NCBI GenBank assembly: GCA_905221615.1
Contig: CAJNDT010001324.1
Coordinates: 815,001-879,000 of the forward strand
DNA length: 64,000 nucleotides
Reading direction: 5' to 3'
From: Symbiodinium sp. CCMP2592
Taxonomy: Eukaryota; Sar; Dinophyceae; Suessiales; Symbiodiniaceae
The notes beneath the pieces were generated by a model. The model was not told where the DNA came from. It was given only the letters and a program-made list of their open reading frames with translations, and did no database searches. Shown one piece after another: positions 10,929 to 23,733 of this stretch (the first letter of the stretch is position 1; every line of letters starts with the position of its first letter). A program made the translations under genes and the position numbers.

Positions 10929-12950
10929 CACCCTAGCCTTGGCCAAAGAAAGACAGGGAGAGAGGGTGAGTGAGTGAGTCTTATGGTGATACAGTGTTAT
11001 CTGGCTCTGGCGTTGCTGTACACAGTGTGCCAGCCAGCACACACTTAGCACCCTGTGCCTTCTTGGATTTACGAGTGATTTTGCTAGACCTTTGAGTGTT
11101 GCTTGACGGGTAGGAACGAGCAAACGGTCCCGGCTGGGCTTGGAAACAGGCAGGGCGCACAATTTTAAACAGTCCGAGCCCATCCTATGAGAACAGGGGA
11201 TGCGACAGCTCGTTACGTCGTTGAGCAAGACACGGGCACTACCTGTGGGCTCATGCCCCGAAGCAAAGAAGAGCCACAAAAGTCGTAGGCTATACGGCGT
11301 CAAGCACCTTTTTGTTCGTGTGATTTGCTTTAGATTTGTATGTAAGCCGAGACAGACATACATGCATGTTGCGCTTAGTCTCGGCAGCTCCGCCTTTCCA
11401 AGCCGGGGCCAATGAGAAATGACTCGAACTCACGCCCTTGGGGTCATTCAAGAAAGCGACGTCAATTTTGAGGCTCTGAGCCAAAATCCACATCGAATCC
11501 GAGCTCCCAGCAACATGAGGTTTCAATACCAGCATGTCAAGATGCCCACGCCGCTTGCTTGCCACACTGACGGCATATCCATCCGGCTCCCAAAACGATC
11601 CGTCATCCACTTCTGGAGCATCCCTTTGAGCATTTCTCTGCGAGCTGACGCGCCACAGGCCTGGGAAAGCCGGCTCTTCCCCGAAAGCTACGACGAGGTG
11701 CAAAAGATCCCAACGGACGGACTTACCTTCGGAGCTGTCTACTGTACACAGTCGGCAAGTCTATCGTCATTCCTAGCTAAGACAGCTGTAGTTTACATCG
11801 TGTATGCTTGGAAGTTTCGGCGGCAGATTTCCGGCACAGTACTGTCCGATTGCTGCAACGGAAGCTCGCGCGATAAGTTGGTGTACTGAGTGGGAAGAGA
11901 GTTGAAACATATGTCCGTGAGAGTGGCTCCATGTGCTTTGCGAAGTCCTCCGGGTCGCGAAACCAGTTTGCAGCGACTGCAGCAACCTGAACCTCAACCT
12001 TCGTTCACAGCAAAGCCAGAAGCCAAACTGTTTCTTCGCTTCACAAGTCTCGCGGCAATGCCCAGGCGCAGCACTTTGACCGTGTCAAGTACGGCGTCCT
12101 GAACGCTGTGAATGACCCGCCTGGAGCACAGCGGGGTGGGCTTGAAGGCGTTGTACAGCTTGAGGTACAAGGGCGCATGCAAGAGAACGTTGCGTTGTGA
12201 CAGCCGTCACATGTCTCGAGGAGAACAGCATAGCATCGCCCAGTTCCCTGGCACGGCATTGTTTTGCCGTTTCAGGCGTGGTATTGTTTCGGTGGCCAAG
12301 CAGTACGGACAGGCAGGTTGCTCCACGGTTTCATCCGGTGGTCCAGACCGGTGTTTTGCGTACACGGCAAGCCTCACCTCTTTGCAAGTACGAGATGATC
12401 AACATCGAAGATTTGAGGATAGTACATGCAAATTTCAGAGATTCCTCGCCAGTATGACTGCCTGACGAGCCGACTGGAGATTTTGACATCCCAAGCCCTG
12501 CAAGAACTGAAGAACTGCCAGTCTGACGTTTTTGTACATGCCTGCGAATGCCCTGCCCTTGCGCCACGAAGGACTACCTTGTGCTCCGGGGTGCCCGGCT
12601 GCGAACCACTTTTTCGGACCGGAGGGCTGGCTTCTGCACCTTCAGAATGGTTCAGAACTGACGCTGTAGCCATGTGCTGGCATGCGACTGGCAATCAATC
12701 GGGTCAGGAACAGGAAAGAGCCACTTGCAGACGTGTGCAAGCTGTTTGCCGTTTGGATGCCGGCTGCACGGTCCTACAGTAGTTGGTGCACCGGGCTAGT
12801 GATCTCCTACTGATCCGTTTCGTTCACATTGCAGAAGACACTTAGGACGACATCGGGTAACCATTACCACGTACGAACCCGGAACTAGCAGCGGAACCTC
12901 GTTGTGATTGCACAGGACCGAGACTCCTGCACACAAGGGCAACAAGCTTC

Positions 12951-13370
12951 TTGCGACGCTTGCGCCGAGTGGTGGTTGCGAATTCGTTAGCTGTGGTTGC
13001 TCATGCGGGCCACTTCGATACAGCCGATCTGAGCCCTTCACAGCAACCAAGATTGCTGCAGCAGAGCAATCGGGATGTAGATATTACTTCGCGACCAGTG
13101 TTGTTTTGCCCAATGCCATTGGACCTGAACGCTGCCGAACAAACGCCTGCCAAGGAATGGTATGCCCACGTTCTGGAGCCACTTGGTTGCAGGTCAGCGT
13201 TTGCACAATGTTTGTTACAGTTCGGAGCACTTCATCAAGCGCTTCATCATTCTGGACCCGCTGCAACCTCTGAAAGAATCGAGGCTCTCTTTGTCCGATT
13301 ATGCGTCCAACTGAGTCCTATCAGTCCTACACAATGTTATTGCATCCGAGTACTTGGTAGAGTCGAATAG
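12951..13370 (+). CDS. Uninterrupted open frame, unknown
   Basis: A 139-codon + strand frame ending in TAG. Its composition looks more protein-like than its surroundings (for example EWYAHVLEPLGCRSAFAQCL and a Ser/Pro/Cys-rich end). I recognise no family and no signal peptide or membrane segment. It could be one exon of a larger gene or chance openness in TA-poor DNA. No neighbouring exon was identified. Confidence 0.2.
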   Translation: MRRLRRVVVANSLAVVAHAGHFDTADLSPSQQPRLLQQSNRDVDITSRPVLFCPMPLDLNAAEQTPAKEWYAHVLEPLGCRSAFAQCLLQFGALHQALHHSGPAATSERIEALFVRLCVQLSPISPTQCYCIRVLGRVE

Positions 13371-15200
13371 TTCAGCTCTCAGACCGCACAGCTCTGCAAA
13401 AATCAAAAAGTTATTTCTTCTGTCATCCAAGAAAATGAAAGACAAGCAAGCGACCCTGCAACCAGCTGGCACATCCTGGAAGACGTAAATAGCAATCTAA
13501 ATATAGTGCCGCGAGTAATTCGTAAGCCGTAGGCATATTTAGGGCTAGAAGCGCTCAGGAAGTACACAGATGCCGAGCTTCAGGCAGTGACCGAGGTCGG
13601 GCAGCTCAGGGGCTTGACTCGGTGTTTCGGACAATGGGGTAGTCTTCAAGTCTGATCCTTCAATCCTTGAGAAGGTTGCTCTTGGAGATCGCCTATATGT
13701 GGACTCCACCGTGCTTGACACGGCCGCTGGGGGGTACAAGGCCCGCTGCACAGACAAACGCGCAGCTGCACTTGGCTTGGTGTCTCTTTTTGGGGATCTC
13801 CGGTGTGTCCCTGCTTGATTTCTTGTGTTGGGGTGTCCATGACTTCAGGGTTCAGTCCTATTAGACGGCAATCGATTCGTCGCAGTTGTGGAGTCGGACG
13901 CTTGTCCCTCAACAAAGCGATGTGAAAGGTTTCCTTCTTTGAAGGCTCTTGGGAGTAAACCCCGAGGCCGCAACTGCATGCCCCTGCCGAAGACACATAC
14001 GAAAGCAACGTTCTTGAGTTAAATGAAGCACCAAGCACGCGCAGGTCTTGCAAACAATCCGTGGTAGATAGTAGATACTGTCGATCAACGTGAAGGCAGT
14101 CACGGTTTGCGCACACCGCAACAGCAGCACAAAAACTGCTGCATGGAAAGAAGCCAGAGTCTCGAAAACACCTGGTAGTAACATAACTTGTTCGTTGGCA
14201 AGTTTTGTTGATGCGCTTGCTGCTCTTGACGGCCACGCGGCTCGAGCATTCTGGGTCTCCTTCCTCATCCGCATTGTTGTCTCTAGCGTTCCATCATAAT
14301 GCCGCTTGGCTGCACCACATGCCGTTCATGTCTGATGTCGCGCCGGTTCTGCGTACCGAGGTCTGAGAGTTCCGAGAAGCTCCCTGTTCCTCCTGACGCC
14401 AGGAAAAACATGAGTCGAGTTCGTGACGCTATTGACTGAGGTAGCAGGGGAAAGTAAGTTGCTAGTCATTTCGGTACCAAGAGCTTTTGTTTGTTCATGG
14501 ACAGCACTGCTTTGCTTGACGTCTGCCGCTTCATTTTTGAAAGCAGCGAGTGAATAAGACGACAACCCAGTCTCAGATGTTTTAAGAAGGCCGCCCACGC
14601 ACGGAGGTCCATCTTGGCGTAGAGCGATGCCGAAGCAGGCCAAAGCAACAGAACAAGCATAGTCCCACTGTGTGTCAAGAGCTGTACAGACGCGGCGTGT
14701 GAAGCTTTGGGTGTTCTGAGTCTGTGTAAGATGAGAGGATGGGGCATCATGGGGCCACAAGTTGCTTTTGGGTGCGTGACATGGAGTCGCGCTTGTCGTC
14801 GCCTTAGGAGAAGGCTGGAGAAGACCTTCTGGCCAATTTGCATTCTCCTGTCATCATCGATGCCCGGGATCCTGGAGAGGCACTCAGGGCCGGGCCGGCA
14901 TGGCAGGTGGTCTGAGGATTCAAAGCTTCATGACAGTTTCATGACACCGGTGATCTCCCAGCTTGACATAAAGGTTCCGCTGTCGCTTTCTGACGGCTGC
15001 TGTCCCTGCAACCTGAACGTGCTAGGCACGCGTCGCATCCATAGCAGCACTTGCTGGCCCCACATCACTCGGGAATTCAAGCTCGTTAAGCCTCGGAATT
15101 GATTCGTCCTTCCGGTGTGAGGCCCTTACACGAAACCCTAGAATCCGAATAAGTGCGACGAAGCCCAACAGCTGAGAGCCTGGAGGTCGAGGGGAAGAAG
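13371..15200. other. No recognisable feature
   Basis: Nothing recognised. Upstream exons of the rhodanese-like gene that starts at about 15.2 kb may lie here but could not be identified. Confidence 0.4.
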
Positions 15201-15218
15201 GGAGGCGAAGCGCTCGAG

Positions 15219-16461
15219 GGCTGCATCCACGTGCCGCCACTAGGCTTCCTCGAAGTGCTGGATCGTAAACACAGCGTGACGCTTTGATACTATATACGAC
15301 ATGCGACATGTCCACAGCTCAGGTTGAACATGGATGGCATGAAACAGTCGGACCGTCCAACAACGAAGGACCCCCAGCATCATCAGGAAAGCATAGTGGA
15401 GCAAGCAGATCCGATCCACACAGATCGAGGGTTAACTTGAGAGTGCAGGAAGAATTCCTGGAGAAGCTGACTGCTGCAGAGGCTTTGCCCAAAGATCAGC
15501 CACCTGCCTTCTGTGTAGAATCGCGAGAATCGGGAGCAAACACCGAAGCCGCTCACACGTTTCTGAGGTCGCAGCCCATCATCACTCACTGCGGCAACGG
15601 TGGCAGGGGCGGCAAGGCCGCTGCGCTGCTCCGGGACCTGGGCTACTGGAAACTCGGCCCAGGGTCCTATCACCGAGGCCTAGCTGTGGGATGAATACCT
15701 GTTTACTGTAGACACTGTAGACTTCAGGAAGCAGTTTTGGGACTCGCATCGTGAGGACCCCTTTGTCCTCTTCGCCTGTTTGCCTGTCAGGGCTAGTCAA
15801 AACAACCCCGCACATCAACCTGCACTGCAGACCTTCGTACAGTGGTTTGTTTTGGCTGAAGCTTTCGAGCCTCTTCCTGTTTAATGTTGAGCCGTCAGAT
15901 CTGTGCTTAGGGCGGACGATGGCTGGACTGCCAGACTGACTGATTCACTGACCATCAACCATCCGCAGATGCTTCACACCTCGGCAAATTTCGAGCAAAA
16001 AGCCACAAATGAATGTTGCTGAACTTCAGAGCCACGGTTCGAAAGTTCTTGTGGAGCCGGAGATTTGAAGGTGCAGCAAACAACAGTGCAAGAGCCCTGT
16101 GCCAATGCAGGATCGAAGACGAATTTCTCGGAAGCTTCAAACCCGACCAGCCGCGGCGCAGACTCCCCCACAGCCCGGATGTTTCAGGAATGCCCATAAC
16201 GGCGGCTCGCCGGACCGGATCCGGGAGGCACGGAGAAAACCACCGGCTGCTGCACCGCACCTGAGACGGCAACAGCAGAGGCAAGTTTTGCCAACAGCCT
16301 GTCACGAAGGTTCACTGCAAAGTTTTGCCGCTGCGTGTCGGGCTGCTTATAATATGGGACAAAGCCCGGGGATTTCTTTGTTACGACTACATCTTACTAT
16401 ACCGTACTACTCACCCGTTTTGCAAGCACAGTGTGCAGAATCCTTTCACAGCTTGCGGTGA
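15219..16461 (+). CDS. Rhodanese-like domain gene, copy 1 (multi-exon)
   Basis: Five short exons read in one continuous frame when joined: about 15219-15235 (GCIHVP; it may start further upstream), 15323-15368 (LNMDGMKQSDRPTT), 15449-15498 (EEFLEKLTAAEALPKD), 15568-15648 (PIITHCGNGGRGGKAAALLR, then DLGYW) and 16188 onward (NAHNGGSPDRIREA), open to TGA at 16459-16461. The order matches rhodanese-type sulfurtransferase domains: a PGxxHVP-like segment, a helix with EEF and KL, the cysteine loop HCGxGGRGGKAA, and a closing GY-xN-x-HNGGS segment. The presumed active-site Cys is in HCGNGGR. Donors are GC, GA, GC and GA, and all four assigned acceptors are AG|G. The same order recurs at 18.0-19.0 kb. 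Upstream exons and the true 3' end are uncertain. Substrate unknown. Confidence 0.65.
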
Positions 16462-17014
16462 GTCGAAACGTGTGGCCCGGATTGGAGCCACTTTTTCCTC
16501 GTGGAACATCCCAGGCTCTCGCAGCCGCCCGCAGTCGCCGAGAGCTCTGTTCTAGCCGGCTTGCAGCCGGTCTGGTCATGGGATGTCACACTTTCACCTC
16601 GACTGTCGGCTAGGCAGTTGAATTTGTAGGATGCCGTTAACATGACAGTTGACAATCCCGAACTGGCAAGCACTAGGTCACGAAATCCAGTTGCGCTCTT
16701 CCACCCATCTAAGCAAGGGTCTTTCGTGATAGCAGGTGCCAAGTGGGAATTGATCCTTGATCGCACATGTTTGCAACACCCTGGAACCACACTGCAGGCA
16801 TGATCCCGTCATTATCGACGCCAGGGATTCTAACGAGGCAGCGTGGCGTGCTTCTGTCTTGCACGAGCTTCCTAACTAGTCAAACTACGTAGTTACTACA
16901 CCCTTTCCTGACGCTACATGTCGTTGAAATGGCATGAGAACCTCTTCGGAGCCTGTACTGTCTGGATTCTTTCACGTTCACGACAATTTGCGTTGACCAC
17001 ATGGAAAGTGAAGT

Positions 17015-17016
<2 letters not shown>
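16462..17016. other. No recognisable feature
   Basis: Nothing recognised between the first rhodanese-like gene and the GA tract. Confidence 0.4.
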
Positions 17017-17048
<32 letters not shown>

Positions 17049-17074
17049 AAAAGAGAGAGAGAGAGAGAGAGAGA
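17017..17074. repeat. (GA)n microsatellite
   Basis: A GA array interrupted once by GAAGAAAAA. It lies about 95 bases upstream of the second SINE-like copy, as GA tracts also do beside the first copy. Confidence 0.9.
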
Positions 17075-17167
17075 CCCCATCGGGGAATACCCCTGATGTC
17101 AAAGCTCTGGACTAATAGCACCTTTCCTACCGGATTATCTTGATTGTTGTCTCCAACCAATTCCAGA

Positions 17168-17301
17168 TGCTGAGGGCATGAGTTCGTCCTTTTTGGACGC
17201 TCAGTGCCGTGCTGTGCAAACTTTCCTACAATCTCCTCCGCAACAGTCAGGTGTGCTTGAGCGCGCGGTGTAGGGGGTATATATCCCTGGCAAAAGAAAA
17301 A
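17168..17301 (+). mobile_element. SINE-like dispersed repeat, copy 2
   Basis: Aligned by eye with 6573-6711 over nearly its full length: TGCTGAGGGCA, GTCCTTTTTGG, TCTCCTCCGCAACAGTC, GAGCGCGCGGTGTAGGGGGT and CCCTGGC, followed by an A-rich tail (AAAAGAAAAACAAAAAGAG). Differences are scattered substitutions plus short indels. The same orientation and a purine-rich end support a retroposon. No flanking target duplication was established. Confidence 0.5.
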
Positions 17302-18010
17302 CAAAAAGAGGGGCGACTCGTAGACACAGTGTGCGGTAGCTTTGTTTGATGTGCAACGAGCCACCGAGAAGCCTTGGCAGAGTGCGAGAGTGCACCGAGG
17401 TGGAAGGACTGAAAGGCGGCGCGGCCCTTGAAGGTCGCCCTTGACCTTGATGTTGATTCTCAAAGCTTTGGTTTCTGGTTTCAGCGGACTTCAGTGCATG
17501 TTTGGATCAAGGTTTCAGGCTGCCGCGGGGTGGAGGATTGATGAGCATTCGGTTCAGTGTAGTTCCCCCAACCCTGCAATTAAGGTTCTTACGTTCAAGG
17601 TAAAGAGGATTGATTGAGGGCAGCCGCGCTGCGCACACAACAATGGATGGGTCCGGCCTGCATCTCACGCTGTGGTGTGGCGAGATGCGGTGCGTAGTTT
17701 TCGCTGGCGTCTTTCCGTGTGCGGAGGATTCTTGTCAGGAGCACTACTCCCGGCATTTTAGGAGTATCCTGGTCGGGTGGTCTCCTGGTGTTCTCTTCGT
17801 TGTCTCCTAGTTATAGTAAACTGCATGGTCGTGGTGATGCTCTTTGACTGTTTGATATTCTATGTTGGCATACTTTGTCTGTGCTATGCACATAACTTAT
17901 CGTAGTTTCATATGTTGGAAATTGGGCATGTGGCACTGGCTAGAGGGGACAGAGGCACTGGCACGCTACCTGCAGGGCATTTGTTGGCCTGCTGCTTTTA
18001 CGACGTCCAG
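17302..18010. other. No recognisable feature
   Basis: Nothing recognised. Upstream exons of the second rhodanese-like copy may be here. Confidence 0.4.
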
Positions 18011-19022
18011 ATTCCAGGCTGCCTCCACGTTCCGATGAACATCGACGGCAAGAAGCAGACCGAACGGCCCACCACCACAGAAGAGTTCTTTGCAAAGCTC
18101 CAAGCTGCAGGCACGAGAGAGACTTCAACATGCTTCAATGCCAAAGCAGGTTACAGCTTGCAAAGTTGGGTGCAACGCAGCAGGCTGGCGGGGCCGCTGG
18201 CTCATGTATTTAGGTGCAACATCTACCGTCTCTATACTAAGTACTAAAGGTTCAAATGCTCAAGCGCAAATAGAGATCAACCAGAACGCAGGACATTACG
18301 TACACTACAGCTTGACATCATAGCCATAGCCATCCCTTAAACATGGGAGGTGCACTTCCCGCAGATCTGGGAAAGCCCATCATCAGCCACTGCGGCAGCG
18401 GCGGCCGTGGAGGGAAGACAGCACTGATTCTGAGGCCCAGCTCTGCTTCCACCGTACTTTTCCTAGGCTCGTTGACAATTGTCCGGTTGTTGACATTCAT
18501 AAGCCTTGTACTCTTTCACTGCGGCTGGGGATATATTGGTCTCACGGCGCTTGCTGTTGTATCCCTGGAACCTTCAGATGGAACGCTCAAACAGGTTTAT
18601 CTGGAGGCAATCGAGCATGTTGTAAAATTCGTTTGAGCCTTGACACTACTGTGCTAGAGTTCTTGCCGCGGAGGCTTACTACATATCATATGACGTCGGA
18701 GTGTACGGGTGGGTTCTCTTCAGCAGAGGCATTTTCCATCATCTCCCAAACTCTTCAAGCACGCTAAAGCCTGACCGCAGCCTGGTAGCCAAAAGCTGCG
18801 GAAATGCCCGAACTTCCCAAATCTGTTGAGTTCGATGAGATGCAGAGGCAACTCGGTTATTGGAACGCCCACAACGGCGGATCCCCTGCCACCCAGTCGC
18901 ACTTACCACTTCGCGGTCAAGTTGTGATTATGTGCTCCGCGATCAAGCTTGGCATCCTGCATGAAAAGATCGTGGGTTGCACTGGCTCGACCGGCTCCAC
19001 GGTTTGGCCAGGAGACAGATGA
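18011..19022 (+). CDS. Rhodanese-like domain gene, copy 2 (multi-exon)
   Basis: Three exons join in frame: 18011-18110 (IPGCLHVPMNIDGKKQTERP, then TTTEEFFAKLQAAG), 18350-18434 (ALPADLGKPIISHCGSGGRG, then GKTALILR), and 18848 onward (QLGYWNAHNGGSP), open to TGA at 19020-19022. The first intron starts with GC and the second with GC, and both acceptors are AG|G. The domain is a parallel of copy 1, with the cysteine loop HCGSGGRGGK intact. Exons that are split in copy 1 (HVP|LNMDG and K|EEF) are continuous here. The break between the ILR and QLGYW segments is four codons upstream of the W|N break in copy 1, so intron positions have moved since duplication. Beyond SP the reading becomes unlike the family, so the true end may be spliced differently. 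Upstream exons are not identified. Confidence 0.65.
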
Positions 19023-22000
19023 ACGGAATCTATGGAAAGTCAGATGACGATTCGACAGCGAATGGGAAGTTCGTGGAGGGCAGTTGCTTTAACTTGCGGC
19101 TCAAAGCGGAAGTGCTTCATTTGTAGCATATTGTAGCCCAGGACAACATCCGTGCGGCACGAGGAACATCGTCCTGAGACGGAGAGTACACTGTTGGATT
19201 GGAACAAAGTTTCACGCATGCTAGGTATGTCTGCCCAGGTAGAGTTTTTCCAGAAGTTGGTTCAACTTGTGGTAAGGTGGCTTGCCCGATGGCCGAAAGC
19301 ATCACGTATGTCGGGTTTATTACACAGAACATGCAAAAAGATGATGCCTTCCCGCAGGAATGAGTCGAGTCTAGCAGTTGACAAAAGCTCGCCATACAGA
19401 TAGATTCTCCTATTACTGCGCGTCGTCGCTACAGCGATGGTTCAAATCCTCCCTCCTAGCCCAGTTCTACAGCTCCCCCACATGACACAGAACCTTGGCC
19501 TCGCTGTCTTAAGTGTTTGGTTTGTGCATGTTTGCCTGCCCGCATTTATATATGGGGACGTGCTTCTGCATGAAGAATATGAAGAAAGCAAGGCAATAAG
19601 AAGGCATGTCGTTTGATGTGCTGGCGCATGTACGTGCTGCATCCATGGGCGGATACGCTCAGATGCGTATGCATCCTACACATGTTCTAGCACATCGTTT
19701 CTGAGGTGCATGCGTGTATCTGTGTTGTATTGGAGGCGTACTTGCATGAGTCTTATTCTGCGAACTATTCGAAGTCAGCTATGTTTGAGTCTACTTGCCT
19801 TTAATCCGGACAGCATGCGCTGGCAAGTTGGCATGCGCACACGGACATATATGTATACATACATATATATATATATATATACACACATACATATAGGTTC
19901 ATGCTTCGGGCCTGAGAGCATCCACTCTTTGAAAACCGTGAGCCAGCCAAGCACTCCACCGCGCGGATCAAAGGGTGAATGCAGAGCTCTGCGTCAGCAA
20001 GTTCATGAGCTTGGAGTAATCAGCTGTGAGTGCTAGTAGCTTGCATGGCTACACGTGACCGCAGGAAGGCCAGATCACTTTTGCATTTTGCAGATCTTTG
20101 CGGTTTGAATTTACATCCAACCACACAGTCTGGAAGCTCCCAGCATGCCTCGATCTCGTCAGGAGGTGCAGATTCACGGAGAGATTGAGTTCAAGAAGCA
20201 TATCGAAGCTGCATCCTGGCTCTGGCAAGGATGTGCATGAGTTTCGTGAAGTCATCATCACCGGTTTGGCCACGTCTGATGTGAGTGTAGCTTTGGCTTG
20301 CATCGTCGAGTCTATGCATCCCTTATTGCTGACAAAGCCCAATGTCAAAATCGCACAATCTTTCGATAACATACCCAGCTGCCTCTGATTGAGGTGGTGG
20401 TGCATCCTTCCCGGCGCAAAGGCAAACATCTTGAAAAGAGCCCTGCCTGAAAAGTCGTCAGGTTTGTTCCGAGAGCAAGCGACATTTCCTGTGCAAAACA
20501 TGTTGCCTCAGCCACCCGAAGCTGGACAAACTGGTTCTCCCAGCATGTCATCGTGTGGATGGGTTCAACGAATCTACATTTTCCTATGCAGATGTTCAAC
20601 ACTTCGAATTTCCGATTGAGCCTGCCAGGATAGAAGCCTGGTGCCGCGCGATCAATGTTCCCCTCCTGAGCCCTGGTTAAAGTTGCATAGCACTGTGTGT
20701 AATGAAAGGCTGCAGGCCTGTCATGGCTTTCTCAGGCATGCAATTCCAGACCGGCGAACATGCCGACACGGACATATGCACACAGAATTTCTAGTTGAAC
20801 AGCAAAGACAGGAATGAAGGCCCTTGAGACAGCGTTGACCTGCATTTTGAGGCGAATGCCCGAGTACTGCGACGGCACGGCCTTCGATGCCCCCTGGCCC
20901 CACGCCTCGGGGTCCCAGCTTGTGGCCGGGGGCCTCAGGGCTGTGTGGTGGGCCACGTTGCTTCTGAATCTGCGCGCTTAGCGAGACACAGGCGGCACGT
21001 GCAGAACTTTCGTGTTCCTGGGGATTCGGACAGCGGCGGGGGATTCGCGGGGATTGGGTTGCTGTTGCTGTTTGCTACTTGGTCTTAGGAAGAACTCCCT
21101 TGACATTCAAGCATTGGGTAACTGCAACCAGTGCCCAGCTTCCCAAAGGGGTCTGGAGGTGTGGACCTGTAAGCTCAGGCGGAGACACCCCTCTGGAGAT
21201 GGAGACCCTTGCACTCCACTGGACCAGAAGCGATTGAGGGCTTCAGACCGGATCGATTGGGTTCTGCCTCGTGACGTTGACACGATGATGAGCTGAGGCA
21301 TTGTACTTTTTCCTGGGATGAAGAACAATGGCAAGCCGCTTGCGCCTAGCTCCACTGCACCGTTCCGGGTGAACTCGATTCGTAGCTGATTGGCAGCTGC
21401 AGCAAGCCAAGTCCTCGCCACAGCAGGACCTTGGGTGAGGTTCGATGTTATTTCGTGCCTTGGCATTGAGAAGGGGTGTTGGAGGTTTGTTTCAACTTGG
21501 CTTGGCCTTGTCTCGGGGACTTTGGACTGAGAAGCCGGGCCCAGCCTGCCGCTGACGCATGCTGACGCAAGTGGGAAGTCGTCCGAAGTTCTTTTCGCCA
21601 GATCCTTTGCTTCAGGTCCTCAGTCCTGGAGGCACGCAGAGCTCTGTCCGGCATTTAAGTTGAAGCCCGAAAGCGGGAGCTGTTACTTGCTCTGCAGCAT
21701 CTTGCCGCCAGTGGTTCGAAATGGCAGAACTTCCTGCTTGCTGAGATTGACACCCCTGCTGGCATCCTCAAGCCAATCAGGTGTATTTGCACGAACCCCA
21801 CCACTGTGCGTTTCGCTTCGGCATTCCCCGCTCATTCCGGAAACCAACCATGCACCTACTATAAAACCCTGTGACGGCAACGTCGCCGGATACTTAGTCC
21901 CAGCCAATCGAAAAGGGCATGCTTGGGCTCGACAGGCCCGACGGCGGGATGTCAGCGATGAGCTCCCCTGCCTCCCTGCCCGGCACTTGAACGCAGGGTT

Positions 22001-23242
22001 CCAGTGTCTCAAAGGCTGCCAAGCTGCAACCTCGCTGACCTCGCCTTGCACAACCCTAACTTTCTTACAAGTACCGATGAAGCCCTTGAACTACAACACC
22101 CCACAAAACAGACTAACCGTAACTATCCGATACTCAGTTCGGAAAACCTGCCACTTGGGAGCACTACCGACCATCGTGCTGCAGATCGTTCGGCTTCCAG
22201 GCTTTTGAGATCTGGGATGGATACTATGCACAAGCGTTGCTGACAGGCTTCCTTTGCGCCCCCTGCATTATACGGCCAGTGTCGAAGAGCAGATCTGGCA
22301 ATCAAGTATGTTCTTGCTGTTATGTAAACCGATAGTTTGACCGATAATGACACTGCTGCGCGGTACAGAGTCTGCTGAATTGCTGGGAAGGTTTAGGCTG
22401 ATCTTGGTGAATTCTGTGTGTCTGTCTGTCTGTTTGTCTGCACCCATGCATGTGAGATCGAGGCTTGTCTAGTGCCGCAGTAGTAGCTTGAGCCGAGCGT
22501 CGAAACACAAAATGCCTAAACTCCTTTGGCGCCTGAAGTATCACGATATGCCCAGCTTCATCTTCTTCTTCCAGGCGGGTAATGTCTGCAACCTGAACCT
22601 CTCGGCCATGACCGCCAGAGTCTTCGTGGACCGGAGCGAGGCCGGGGAAAGAAACTGAGTAATGTTTGAGTACGTGTTAATGAGTTTGGGTTTCCAGTCT
22701 GTGAACGGGGAGCATTTCAGGGACGCAATGTGTATGTGTGAGGCGGGCTTGACTTGAGGCGTTGAGTCTTTCGCAGTTGGACCTTGGGTCGGGCTTACAT
22801 CACATCGGCATCGAACGTTGATGTGAACTGGCAGAGGTGCAGCCAGGTTCGCATTGGGTTTGCATCGAAGACTTTCGATGCATTTCAAGTCCCGTCTGCA
22901 GGTCAGCAATGCGAATCCTGCATTCCACTGATTCACTGCCCCGTTTTGCCTCACATGTTCCCTCCAAGTAGGAACAAGGCACAACGAGCAATGCTTGCAT
23001 TGCTTGCCTGCTACTGTAAAGGTCGAGCTGAGCTTGCAGCGCCGCACTGCTGGTGGGAGCCTCGAGCTTCCGGAGAACAAGAAATCAGGGCTTGGCCGCC
23101 GCAGACAATGCGTTACATTCGACGGTCAAGCTTGTCACAAAATGGCATAGGGCCTTTGAAATAGTGTTACATATGGTTACCTCGTGCTGGAACATCATGC
23201 GTCTTCCGAAGATTACATTGTTTCTTTGAGCGTGTGATGGGT
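19023..23242. other. No recognisable gene
   Basis: Contains an AT microsatellite at 19845-19896. A segment at about 19239-19271 has perfect-looking splice borders and reads VEFFQKLVQLV, but it is too short to assign. Nothing else recognised. Confidence 0.4.
19845..19896. repeat. ACATATAT/(TA)n microsatellite
   Basis: ATATGTATACATACATATAT grading into a TA run and ACACATACATATA. Confidence 0.9.
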
Positions 23243-23366
23243 TTCTATCAGAATCACTTCACGTTCCCAAGCCTGACTCACAAGCAAGAAGTATTGAAAC
23301 CTCATTCTATCAGAATCACTTCACATTCCCAGGCCTGACGCACAGGCAAGAAGTATTGAAGCCTCA
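23243..23366. repeat. 62-bp tandem duplication
   Basis: Two adjacent 62-bp units (23243-23304 and 23305-23366), each starting TTCTATCAGAATCACTTCAC and ending AAGTATTGAA(A/G)CCTCA. They differ at about five positions, so the duplication is fairly recent. Non-coding as far as seen. Confidence 0.9.
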
Positions 23367-23733
23367 TGTTCCATCTGTAAAATCAGCGCGAATGGAAGCA
23401 AAGACTTCTGCCCTGTCCACCTACACATCCTGGTCAGGCCCCATTTTTGCAACCCAGATACACCTTGCTTGTACTTATCTCGTGGGCAGCCAGCACTCCA
23501 TGCCAGGCGCAGGTGCTCGGGAGCGTGCGAGCGAAAACCGATCTCGCAACCACAAATCCTTTGTTTGGGAGTTCCTCGGCCTCCTTCAGCTACATGGGAT
23601 GAACATGTTCAGATTTGGGGCTAGTGACGGGCTTCTTTCACCCAGGATAAGATCTTGCACACGATGGAGTCTTGAGGCGGATCTCGTTTTCTGGGGTTCG
23701 CGATGCTAGGATTCTGCCAGTCGCTTTGATGCG

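Larger units (their letters stand above)
9309..12950. other. No recognisable gene
   Basis: Apart from a 23-bp tandem duplication (10258-10303) and a purine-rich microsatellite (10888-10928), I see no gene, RNA or element here. The open frames lack motifs. Confidence 0.45.

Noticed and set aside
19239..19271. Exon-like VEFFQKLVQLV with ideal splice borders
   Set aside because: Only 33 bases, with no neighbouring exon to join. It was considered as a third rhodanese copy, but the cysteine loop is absent.
19430..19465. Pol III B-box-like GGTTCAAATCC, possible tRNA or SINE
   Set aside because: The T-stem does not pair and no A box or acceptor stem was found at the right distance.
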